Source: Lingula anatina (taxonomy: Eukaryota; Brachiopoda; Lingulata; Lingulida; Lingulidae). Taken from it: 64,000 bases of DNA. Positions 34,401 to 47,500 of this stretch are shown here, in pieces (the first letter of the stretch is position 1; every line of letters begins with the position of its first letter). Made by a program: the position numbers and the translations under genes. The notes beneath the pieces were generated by a model. The model saw only the letters and a list, made by a program, of their open reading frames with translations. It was not told the DNA's origin and did no database searches. Location of the stretch: assembly GCF_001039355.2 (NCBI RefSeq), contig NW_019775507.1, forward strand, positions 47,874-111,873. The letters run 5' to 3'.

Positions 34401-37400
34401 TTTGGTCTTTTAGTCTGAAATAAAGGGAAGAGAACCTATTGAGAAAATGATTGTCTGTCACTCCTTGGTTATTGTTCATGATTTATATGTTAATCTTTAT
34501 TACGAAAATTAGATAAAATTGCTAATAAGGAATTGTAATCAAGGTTCGCACTCGTGTTGATATGTAACAGATATACTTGTATAGAGGGAAAGTAAAAACT
34601 TTCAGGAAGTACATAAAGTCAAGGAGGGACCAAAGTCATTGTTGTTTATTTTAATCTATTAATATGAGTTGAAGTTGTATTTAAAGGGACACTTCATGTT
34701 TTTATTCCATTCTCTCTGTGTAACTTGTTTCCTTGAGTACTTCATAAGTGGCCAGTATATTTAAACCCCTTATATACCATCATCTAAATTTAATATCAGA
34801 CACAACTTTTTTTCTTGAGCATATAAATCAAACAGCAACTGGCAAAGCAGTCATATACATGAAGGCAAAATTTGTGACTATTTATGACAACCTAAAAAGC
34901 CTTCAAAGGAAGAGGATATAGATTAAAATATCTACAAAGTCAACGACCAAAATTTGACATTTCATCAGCCAAAGTTTTCTTAAATTTTCTCTAGAAACTT
35001 AGCAATTGCTCAACTAAAAAAAATTTACTACTAGTAATGGTACGTGTTTAGCCACTATGTATGACAATTATCGAATTTAGAGTCATGTTAAAATATCACA
35101 TTAGGAAGTGAAAGCACTGAGAAGACAGTCTCCAAACAAAGACACAATGGATAGAAATTATCTTTAATGCCAAGATATTAACTTACTCCTATAAACATGC
35201 TTTTCCCATGAGGGCCCCACTGAGAAAGATTATGTGCAACATCATGTAGACATATATCACCTCTGTGCGATGTCAATAAGTAATCTTTCTCATTTCTCAA
35301 AATTGGAAATTACTCGACAATTGCTTTATAATCATCTCAATTACAAGCCTTTCTGGAAATGAAATTCCCCAATACAGAATTACTTTAATCATCATTAAGT
35401 CGGCCCCTTGGTGACTAGAACTACAGATGGATGTACATCTTGTAGACTCTTTGTGCCACTTTAACTATCCAGACTTCTGGGCTCTGTAGACACAGCACAA
35501 AGGACCTGCACAAGGAGGCCAGGTAATCCCACACTCTTCTCAAACCATCAGGGTGAAAACCATGTGCATGCATGGCTGCAGACACAACATATCTAAGGAC
35601 TTAACAAATTATTCATGAGTAAAAATACATCTCTAGAATAGTTAGTCATAAGCATTTATGGATTAATGGCTGATCCGACATCTTTGGGGACACGTCTTTG
35701 TTTATTCTCTTCTTATGACAGAAAAATTATATTGAAAATGAAAACAAAGGGGGGAATTGTCTGATATATGAGATGCTGGCAGTTGCTATTTTTTAATACA
35801 GACATATGTCTACTTTTCCTCTGGCAAACATAATGAAACAATCTGTGCGAAAACTTCTTTTATGGAAAGAATCAAATGGAGTCATGTGTAATGAGACTGA
35901 ATTCTTCATTAAAAGGATTGTCATGGTCTTAATTTTTCAGGCGTTTTTTTTTCCCTACAGTGAGAGGACCTGAAGCACTATAACAGATAACAGGTATAAT
36001 TAGAGAAGCACAAGCTCAAAACGTTTTCTTCAAAAATATAAATCCATTTAATATAAAAGAAAAAGAGAATACCATTATGGCAGAAATACACATCATGCAC
36101 ATACACTTTACATGTATAATACCGGTAGTTCTTCCACCACACTGACAAACAGAGCATTCAGATTGAATATTCCTCTCTGTTTGGCCGCTAGGATACCATC
36201 AGATTTTTGTATGATATATTGAAAATAACGACCAGTAGAACTTATGGTCTGATCATCTCTGTTAACATCATGTTTCTCCTAGGAGTTTGGTAAATATCTT
36301 ATTTGAAAACACATTATCTTTATTCCCACCGAGGATAAGCTAGATCTAGGCTCTGGCCCTAGAATATCACAACCTTGTCATTGCCTCTGCTCAGCCTTTT
36401 GGTACACTACAAGAAAAAATGGTCACTCCCTTAACAAGGTCCACCCCCTTAGTAGCTTCTAACACTCAATTAAAGAAATCAATACTGCACATTAACAGGA
36501 GCAAAAATCCACACTTAATGAAAAGTTTGCTCATGCTCAATAAATTCCCCATAAAAGATGCCATGTCACGGCATTTCATGACATTTAAGTCAAGACGTTC
36601 TTCACACTGAAGTTAATTTACATTGTTTTATTATCTTTCTTATCTTAATAGCTATTGTTAAGTCGAGCTTCGAGAGGAAGATTTTAAAAAGGTCAAAGCT
36701 CATTTCTCTTCCCCAGCGAGACACTCCAGGGATATGAGAACCCCACAAAAAATATTTATCCAGAAAGTTAGGAATCTAACTAGAAGGTTATTAATTCCCT
36801 TATTAAGCCAAACTCAACTGAGATGACTTTTGATCAAAGCTCTATAGCAAATCGACTTGGACGCTGTTCATTAAGCTCTCTAATTGCACACTCCTCAATG
36901 CTGGGTGACTTATTCATAATCACATGCTAGAAATGTTTATAAGGTGATGTCATTTTGATGTCAGCTATCACTTCAGACATCATTTTCTTTTTCCTGTTGG
37001 GTATTGTGAAAATAAGAAATAAATGTAATTTGAAAAGATAATCCACTTGTACAAGATAAATTAGAAAGATAACTAGCTCAATTTTTAATGACAACCCAAT
37101 CCTTGGCAAAAAATCTTTTGTTAACTTTAAAAACACCTCTAGATCTTTCAACTTAAATGTGTTAAACAGTACTTCATTTGACAGTGTATCAATGCATCTG
37201 AACTAAACTATGATAAAAGTCTGGATAAGATTTGGAAAATCGTAGTATGTGCAAACTGATGCATGCCTCAACAGGAAATTTTGCATCTGATATCTGACCT
37301 CTACATACAAAACTTCTTATGAGTTTATGAAAAAAAAAACAAATTTCTCATCTTGATTAGAATATAATGAAGGACTTGCGTTATGTTTGGAAAGAAACCC

Positions 37401-38536
37401 ATTCCCAGCCCTCTGAGACCAGCCTTCTGATGGGTTGATGTTAAAAGCTTCATCCCCCAAGAGAAAAGAAAGTAATTTTTCTCAGTTAAAACAAGGTGTG
37501 CTCTTAATGATTCACAGGTCAAAAAAATCACTTTTGTGAAATTAAGAAGGCAAACAAATGCCTGCACTCTATCCTTAGTTTATTGGATGCTCAATTTCAT
37601 AAGTCTCTGAAGTCATTTAAGGGTACCCAGAGAATACACAGTGGGAAGATCGGACTTTTCTGTCTAACTTCTGCCATTTTTTCACTCCTTAGAGCTGTCA
37701 TGGCGCTTGATGGATTGAAATTGAACATAAGGTGGTGTCAGCTTTGAGCTATGAGCTATCAGGCCCCATTAAGTGATATTAATATCTAATTTAGCAGAAA
37801 CATGTTTCTAAACAACATTAGCTCTGCACAATTATTTTAATGTCGTGTGTAAGAAAATTACCCCGAGGCCTGGTTTACAAGTCTGATCTTTTCTTGGACT
37901 TTCATCCTCAATCCCTTGTGCAAACATTTAAGATATTAAGTTCATAGAATGTAACAGCATAGCCTAGAATCATGGGGATTGATCGATCCATAAAAGCTCA
38001 ATGAATGACAAAGCTGCGACGGCCTTAATCCAGTTAAGATATGACTAGATCAACAACAATGTCTCCATTACACTATGTAACATGCTGTGTCTACACAAGG
38101 ACCTTCTCACAATTTAGCGCCCCTTTTGTGTATCTTAGACTAAAAGAAATACAATACTGCTCTGTCTTTTTTTCTTTCTTCAGATCAAGACAATTTATGC
38201 AAATGTGGGTTTTCATTAAAAGGGAAAGAAATTAATCGAATCAAAGGCATTGCATTATTGAAACTAATAATAAAAGCTGCTAAGAGGGCTGTCTGAAGTC
38301 ATTGTTAAGTTCTATGTTTAACATTAAATAATGGCTTTAAACCTGGTTAAACTAATACTGTTGATATGGATTATGGCAGGAGCCCTTTGTATCTTATAGA
38401 TGACTTTGTAACTTGAGTCTGGGGTGATGAAAGTAAGCGGCATGCAAGCTGTCTTAATCTGTTCGCTCCATTTAAACTAGACCAGTGGCAAGATAAAATC
38501 AATCATCTCTGTGTAACAACCTGTGTGCATGTGTGC

Positions 38537-38571
<35 letters not shown>

Positions 38572-41500
38572 GCATAGACTCATACATACATGAAAAAACA
38601 AATGGTTCTTTTCATTTACTTTTAAAACAAGATGTGTATCAAGATGTGAATATGAATCATTTTAACCATAAGACCAAGGTACCATCTATCATATGGTAGT
38701 GAGATATTATTCTTCCTCAAATGAAAATACAAATCAGATGTTTTAGGCACTGACAAAATAAAAAATACAGATGAACATTTATTTATTTGTTCAACAGAGA
38801 GATGTTAATATCATTAGATGTATATAAAAAAATAATGTGACATCAACCCAACCCTATGATGTATACATATACATATACAAGACTTTGAATTCAAGATAAG
38901 AATATTAGGAAGTATATACAATGAATAATTTAAGTCTGAAACAGATGTTACTTTAAACAACAAGCATAGCTGGTGAAGATACTTGTCCTGCATGGTGTTA
39001 GATATAGTCATGATTATCAGAATAACTGTGCTGAAGATAAACATGGCTTAGCATACAATACAATGACATCTAGTGAACACGTATTGGTGACACGGAAAAG
39101 ACAGGGCACTGATGATGATGGTGGTGGCGGTGGTTTATGGTGAAAGTGATAAGGTTTTAGACATGCTCTGCTGCAGACTATTGTTTAGCGATAGCAGGGA
39201 GAAGATAACTCTGCTGGATATCAATGGCTCTGAATCAGGTGTGGCCCTTATCTTGTTGTAGTCTTGCAAACTTCTGGGCTGATCACGGCCAGATGATCAG
39301 TTTATCTCCTGGTCAGGAGCTGGCATTGTTCTTATCTCTGTGTTGAGGGCACGCTCGGGCTGGAGATGACTTCTATTTCCAGACTTTTACTGGTTTTATC
39401 GTGATCGGGAGAGCATTTAAGTTTTCAATCTGCACAATCATAACTGATCACCTGTTCAAGATAGGTTTCAAATAATGATATCACACTCCTACTACAACCG
39501 AGTATTGAAATTTGATCTTTTTGATCCAGTAAAATCTCAGTTATTCAAAAATATTTTGCTTTTTAGATACAGGGCCCTTTTTCGGCACACGCATTAACAT
39601 TTGAAAGAAGTAATGTTCGGAACATATAATATTTCTGTTGTACTTTTGTTATTAATCTGATGTTGTCCCATAGTTGCTGGAGCTGTAAAAGCCCCTATTA
39701 TAGCTCTAGACACTTTTTCTGACATACGGTAAGCCACATGCAAGTTTTCTATCAAAAGCAAATAGTACTGTAATACAGCTATATAAAACAGATATAATAC
39801 AACAGATTTAATCATTCTTTTTTGAAAAGCAAATAGTATTGTAATACTTCTATTTAAAACAGCTATCATGCAACAGATATGATCATTCTTGTTTGTGCTT
39901 TTTGATACTTCACGATATCCTATTTTGTAATAGTCTTGATATAAAGTGATATTAAAGTATAAGAATTTCAACAACAACACATCTTATGTTCATAAAGCAC
40001 TTCTTGTTGAACTTATCTGAAGACAAGTAATTCTTTTGGGTCATTTTTAACAGATACATGCCCTAGTTTAATGTAAAAAAAACAATTAAACTAACCACCT
40101 CCTGATGAACCAACCCCATCTTGAACAAGTTTTAAGTCACAAAGAATTTGTACATCAGTGCAAGAATTGTGCTCGAAGGGATTGCAGATTTAGAAAAAAA
40201 AAAAAAAAAGCATCGCTTATTTGTGGGTTAAGGACTTTTTAATTATCCCAGATTGTTACAGAGTTATGGTGAGTGTCAGTAAAGGAGAATCAAACGTTGG
40301 TTAGTCAGAGAAAAATACCTTTTATCTCAAGAAAATTTGTCAAGTGTGAGAAAATTCCATACTATGCACCATAAGTAAAACAGGACTCAAACTTCAGGTT
40401 GTAAAAAAACAAATGCAATTTTCCATTGTTGCTTTGCTTGATAACACAATCAAACACTAGAAACTATAGCTTTTCAATAATTACCTGCACTTCCTGGCAT
40501 ACAATGGTGTGGTCTTGAATTTTAATGAGTTTACTTACTATTATAACTATGATCATTATTGCAATTGTTATGTCATTATCATTAATACCATTAATCTTTC
40601 GATATATCTCAGCATATGTTTTAACACTTTTTAAGGTCTAGCCTTCTTAATGGGGAAGTAGCTAAATAATGTGGGGGACAAATATCCAATGTACGTACAC
40701 TATGAAATAATGTTGATTCTGCTGGTGAAAACTTTTTTCTGTGTTTTTTCTGTGTGATTTTATTTTTATTAATACAATAGGAAGTTTGAGTTTTAAGTGT
40801 TCTGGCAACATTTACAACATCAAAGCATTTAAGAATTGTCATCACCAAATAACATCAGACCTTGACAGCACATCTAACAAAATAAAAAGAAGATCCTGAG
40901 AAGTTTTGCCAGCTGAGTTTGATTTTAAAAACCGCTCTCTGTCATATTTGGCATTGATGTATGAGATTGTTAACTTTGTAACTTTATAGATTTTCACTTT
41001 GCCCAACTCCTCTCACTATCACTTACAAGACAAAGAGTGCATGCTTCATTCCACAAAGTATAACTGAATTTTAAGACAAGAAACAGCTTTCAGATGAAGT
41101 CTTCAGGGACAGAGAAAATGAAATCTAGTGAACAGCAGGAGTCAGGGCCAAGATGGAAAATGGCAATAAACATGATTTCTTAATGTGCAATCTAGTGAGG
41201 GTGAGCAGCATTACTGCCAACAGTCAATCCTATTCGAAGAATTAAGTGATAACAAAATACAGACATTTGAAATATCTCTGGTCATTACTGAATTGGCTAA
41301 CAGGCTTCCAGCAATTGGATTGAGAGAGACCTATGATATGGCTTGGTTTTCTTGCTTTGGAACTTAGCCACGGTACATGGATTCATAGTTTTAAAAAATA
41401 AAATGTTTAAATAATAGAAATAACAAAATAATCACATCTGAATTCAACTATCACAGTTCTCACCTTACAAAAATGAACTACATCAAGTAGATATCATTTT

Positions 41501-44500
41501 TTTAATATGGCAAATAATGGACAAAATCAAACTAAGACTGAATTTTGACTATTGTAAAGAAATGCTCTTAAAGAGTTATTACCCAAATGAGCAAGTAACA
41601 CAGAAACTGTTAAGTGTAAGACATCACCATGTATATAATGGATTGATCTCATTCTTTTTTTTTTTTGTCCTACTGAACACTCCTATCCCTAAACTACTTT
41701 GCCAATTGCCAGCAAGTGCCTTCAATCTTGTCTGCAGTCAGTTTATGCAGCCTTTGATGCGTCTCTGTGTGGTTCTCTAATGGTTGTGCAGAGCCCAGAG
41801 GGATACATTTGCTTGTATCAATAATTGATAAGTAAATGCAAGGTATTAAGAAAATATGTTTGCAAACAGATGACTGATGGTTAAGGTTAGAGAATTATGC
41901 GAATTTCCAAGCACTTTCATTTACAAGATATTTCTTAATTAGTCTCCTTGGAGGCTTAGCTCCAGGAGCAAAAGCTATTAGGATAGAGTAGTCCTCTAAT
42001 TAGGCGATGGTTTTGACAATTTTGTTCCTTGCTCGCAACTTTGGATGTCATTTTCTGTATGGGTCCCTTTTCTCACATATGGGCTTTGTTCATTAGTAAC
42101 TTTTTAGGAGTACTAAGTTACTTTCAGTGCAATTTACAAATTTTCTTTTCAGATAGCAGTGAAAAAAATGTTACATCAACTTTGCATGTATGGTATTTTT
42201 AAAAGAAATTTTATCAATTTAGTATACAAAACATTGTTTGAGAATTAGCAAATATTTTGTTGCAATATTGCATGAAAACATCAATGAAAATGTAAAACCA
42301 CATGCCACAGTTATTTCCAGACACAATCTGTTTTTTACAACACTTTTTTTAATAAAAAATGTTGAAGTGAAACTCTTCACTAAAATACATCAACCACAAC
42401 CAAGGCAACATCATATTGTTTTTGTCTAAATACAACAACAAAAAAGTTCAATGAAATGCATCATTCAAAACACACAAGCTTGAACTGATGAAACATGGTA
42501 AAATGTGCTTAAGAAATATATTTATAAAATTTTTTCTCCTCTTACCTGAAGTTGCTGAACCATTTCACAAGCTGGGCTGTGTTGCTCTTGTTGAAGCGGA
42601 TGTCCGGAAAATATATTTTTAAAATGGCAGAACTTGGGTAGCGCACGTAAAAAAACATGAGTTTGGCCTTCCTAAGATGCATTGGAGTCAGTGTACTGGT
42701 GTAACATCAGTCAAGGAACATCACAGTTAGAAACATTGGTAATTATTTTACAGTCAATCTATATAATAAAGTATAAGCAATCATAAGAAGGACTTGGCTA
42801 GGTGAATAGAAAGTCTCCATTCTGATTAAATTTTATATATTAATTCAATTCAAGGGTTCACTTTAAGAGAAAAAATTGCCAAGCAGTCCTTAATATAATA
42901 AACAGAATTTACAATATTTTTTCAAGTTTTGAATTTGCAACTAACTAACTAACTAACTAAATAAATAAAACATGGAGGTGAAGGAAGAAGTGGAAGGCTA
43001 CTGGCTAAGTCAAAGGCATATACATATATTCTATGAGCAACCAACTGTCAGAGTTTTTCATACAAAAGCTGTTTGTTGTCTCAAGTATGTTATTTGGCTG
43101 ACAGTTTTCCCACTTGTTTGCAATTACCCAGTTAGTATGACACTGCAGTTAAGATGCTCAGGTGAAATGATTGGATAAGGGTACATGAGCTGAGAACTGA
43201 AAAAAAAATTAGCAAGGTGTGGACAATGACTTTAATGATACTAAGTTGGACGATTATACTCATCACTTCATCTATTACACATCTGGTTTTCTTCTAATTC
43301 TACCAGCAACCACTGCTTCCTTTTCCAATTGCCTTCAATTAGTTGGTCTAACAGGCTGCGATAATCATATCCCTACATCGCGGTTGTAATGATTTAAGAT
43401 TAAGTGCCCATTTAGTCAGGACACTTTATTTTCTTGATGGTTTTTGTTTTGATAAGCAAGGGGAAAAAATAATCAAACTGCCCCATCTGACATGAAACAG
43501 GTATTTGACAATTTGTGATACTATAAAATCTTAATGAAATTAAACTGTATATTACAAATAATTTGCTATCTCTTTCACTCTTATACAGATAAATTTCTAG
43601 AGTTTTTTTTTATTTGAAAACAGTGAAACATTTCAAAAAAGTATGCCACCTCACACATTAAGAGTCTTTCCTTGAGCTAGTATGTGATGCTGGTACTATT
43701 TTGCATGAATATTGTCAAGTTTTTTGTTTTGTTTTTAGTCAAATGAAAATGGGTATACCATCACTTCCTCCACATTGTTAATAAGCCTTTTGTTTGTGGT
43801 TGAACACCATTCAATGTCCATGAACCTTTTTTAAAGAATCAACTGTCTCAGGTGTAAAAAAAAACAATAATGACTCTGTGTCAAATATGGTGGTACCTTT
43901 GTCAGGTATGTTTTTTTTTATTCTTTTTTTTTCTGTGAGTCATTAACCTTCTTCTAGTCATTAACCACCTCCTAATCTCTCCCAAAACCACTCAAATAAA
44001 ACTGAATAAATATTTTTTATTAAGTCAAGTATGGGCCAAAGGCAGAAAGTTGAATTTAGAATGCTCAAAGAAAAAGTAAAACAAGTGCAAAAATCAAGAG
44101 CCCAAACATAATCTAGCCATTCATGGCTCTGTAATCATTTATTATAAGGATAAATGTCAAGTATCTGCTACCATAAGACCATATATTACTTTGTTACATA
44201 ACTATAAATTATCATCTTGAGATTTCTCATAAGGGTAATTTTACGAATTGTGTGCACTATGGTATAGAAGAGGTCATTAGTGTGTTAGCTAATAACAGCA
44301 AAGGGAACATTGAGACTTCGTCATATGGGTAATTTTAAAAGGAGCAACTGTCATAGTGTAATTTGATCTCCTGGCCCCTATTAGCTTCAATAAGGTTCCC
44401 CAGCATGTGGCAAGAATTACACTCCAACCACTTGATAGTTCCAAGTACTTAAAATATGCTCTATTGTGTTTCACCCTTCCCTTCCATTTTGTCTCTAAGT

Positions 44501-47500
44501 TTATTCAGGTATGAAGGCAGAGAAGCAATGATCACTATACCATTGCACATACCTGAGAGCTAACACTCCGTGCTTTCTGTTAATTCCAAACAATTGTTTA
44601 AACGAGGCAGGTGCACTGGTAACGTTAATTCATGTAAGATGGAAATCTTTCATCTCCAATTTCTTTTGTGCATTTATCTTTTTTCTCTTCCTCTGTTGAC
44701 ACGATGCTGCTGTGCAACATGCCTAAGTGATTTCAGTAATTATGAGGAGAAATGATTGCAGGAAAGGATTACAATTAAAGGAATGAAATACAGTCCTTTC
44801 AGGTGTCCAGCTGCACTCACAGTGATAACCCCTCTCACCTCCATTAAGAAAAGGCATATCCGACATTTTTAATGACTTCTGACTAAGATAGTGCAATTTG
44901 AACAGTAATGCCTGTCATCACGCATGTTTTGTTTTTGGTTGTTACTTTTCAATTTAAAAGCAATTTCAAAATGGATTGTAATGTGATATAATATGTGAAA
45001 TAAAAAAGTAAGAAAAAAAGATTATCAAATACAGCATCATACATTGTATATGTGTGAACAAGATTATCACATTTCTCACTTTTTATCGAAAAAATAAGGC
45101 ACAAACATGATTTTTGTTTTTCATTTTATACTTATTTAAACATGAGAGAGGTGAGAAACTAATTATCAACTAGAAGTGTCCATGAGACAAAAAAAAAAAA
45201 ATACCAGGTTTTAGGATAAAGTCTATCATTAATTTCTTTGGAATAAAATTTTCTGCTTACTTTAAAAGCTGATATTATTTTATTTATTATTATTTTTATT
45301 ATTTTTTATTTATTTTTATTTTATTTTATTTATTTATTTATTTTATTTATTTATTTATTTTTTTTTTTTGGATTTTAAACATATCTTCCCTTGGTTAATG
45401 TAATCTATCAAATGCACCAGACAACTTTTTATTAATATCAATTAATCAATTGACCATGCAACTGGCAAGAAAGAGATCAGTAATATTTACAGTAGTAGAG
45501 AGGCATTTGCAAGCACAATGCTAATAATTTATAACTGTGACATCAAATAAGATGGCTTTGCCTTAGTATTATTTTCTCTCTCAATCTTGACATTCTAAAG
45601 AGGACTGAAAAGTCAGTCCTGAAGTTAATTGACAAGATTTTCATCTCACTCCTGTTTGCAGACTTTTTACTCTGGGTTGTTGTATTCTGATCAATTTCCC
45701 AGTGCCAGTAATGAGACTTGGCCTGGACACCATTTCTCACAACACTTCCTCCAGACTAATTCTCTCAGAGCTGCTTAATCACCTGTGAAAATGCACACAT
45801 TGGAAAAATTAATGCCGACCCCGACTTCTTAGCATTTCTGAAGAGGAGAGAAAATATCATCAATTTCCATACAATATGAGCATAGGACTTCCATTAAGCG
45901 AACTCAATGTGCCTTGACACTTTTCTCTGTGCCAACATTTTCTCAAACGGCTGCCCAGGATTAATATTTGCCTTAGGGGGATGTCAACTTTTTTGCCATG
46001 TAAATCAATGGGGAAATGAAGTCTCTAAGTGAAAGGACTAGAGACATCGATAAATTCAAGGAAGTATGCTACCACTTCATAAAATGTAAAACCTTCTAGA
46101 ATTGCTAAGAAATTTGTTCTTCGGCACTGATGACTATTGATTTTATACATGTGCATTACTGGATATTTGGAGAAGACATGCAAAGAAGAAAAACAAACAA
46201 ATTTCATTCCCATTTTATGGATTGAGAATGAAGGGGAAATTGGGGAAAATTGAGACCTGACGAGAAAAAGACCAGACAATGATAAAAGAGTCTTTTATGT
46301 TAGGTGACGAAGCCTACAAACCAAATCTTTTGTCAGTAACTTTTAATCAACTTGGCAGCTGGGAGAAAGATCACTATCAGTCCTCGGTTTTCTTACACAC
46401 CTCGTCAATTATGGAAAAAAATGGATTACAACCAGTCGTCATAATGTCAGCAGCAAAGTTAAGGGAGGTCTGGGACATGTGCCTCACAATAACTCGACTC
46501 TCTTCAACAAGAAAAGACGAGATTAAGAAAAAGATAAGCAGATGGTGAAATCTGCCAAGTCATCTATCTTACCATCCCCAGCTCTGATTTCTACAAAAGA
46601 GAAGGCACTTCTTGACATTAGATTTTATGTTGTGATAAGCATCTGTACTCGTGTCAGAACTGCACTGTCTTATTGAACCCTATCAATCATTTTCAATAAT
46701 AGACTCAAATTTCAATTGTCTGTTAACTTTACTTCTGGAAATAATTGAAAATTCACTTTTGTTAAATGCAAATCCAAGAAATATTTTGCTGCATGCCGAT
46801 TAGTTTTAAATGAAGATCATAGAACAAAAATAATAAACATAATTCATGGAGTTTTAAGTTCAAAAATGAAAAAAAATTCTTTCATGTTAGCATTTCAAAG
46901 GGATACATGGGTTAAAAAAATCTTACCACAAAAACCGTCAGACTTGGGATGTTCAACCACAAACAAGAGTCTCACACCAGCTAATTTACTTAGAAGGTTC
47001 TTTTCTAAAGATGGTACTTTCACGACCCGATAAGTTTTCATAACACATGCAGTTTTCTCTTTTGCAACACATCATTACAAAGATGAGCATGGCACACACA
47101 ACATTCCGTGTGAAATGTACTATTGATTTTTTTTCCATCTTTGCTATTTCAACAAAGTGATAGCCCCTTTTTAGTACTGATGCATATAATTCTGTATTTT
47201 TTATTTAGCCACTTTCACTGTTAGGTTTGCAAGTTCATATGTAGTTGAAGCAGTTCAATAATTTTTTCCCACTTTCTTTCTGAAAGACAACACACTTGTG
47301 AAGTTTAAAAATAAGCATAATAAAACAAAATTGAACCACAAAAAACAATTTTTTAAAATCCTATCTTTGGGTCACAATAAAGTGATTTATGTCATCAAAA
47401 AGTAATGGATAAATTAAATATTAGTGTTCTGAAAACAGAATCTGTATTACTTAAAAATAATTAACAAAATGAAAAAAGGCTAAGATAAGGGCTTTATCTC

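Larger units (their letters stand above)
33408..42545 (-). other. pros: Prospero intron 2, long and repeat-poor
   Basis: A 9.1-kb GT-AG intron splitting the homeodomain at WFSNF/R. Apart from a (CA)n run at 38538-38569 it is mostly unique. Several stretches are less AT-rich (34080-34330, 35400-35580, 37690-37900, 39100-39420, 41680-42010). One contains an E2F-type TTTCCCGCC at about 34247 and another a perfect GATATTAATATC palindrome at about 37775. It is a plausible home for prospero enhancers. Confidence 0.7.

Noticed and set aside
39594-39980. 128-codon minus-strand frame in prospero intron 2
   Set aside because: AT-rich, no recognisable domain, composition as expected for a random frame; lies in an intron.
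42546-42695. U2-type acceptor (ACACCAG/TAC) for the homeodomain exon
   Set aside because: It gives the wrong phase with the upstream exon, whereas the AC five bases earlier gives the right phase and has a U12 branch site.
46279-46548. 89-codon plus-strand frame in prospero intron 1
   Set aside because: Composition looks slightly protein-like but there is no known domain and no exon borders; it may be a conserved non-coding block.
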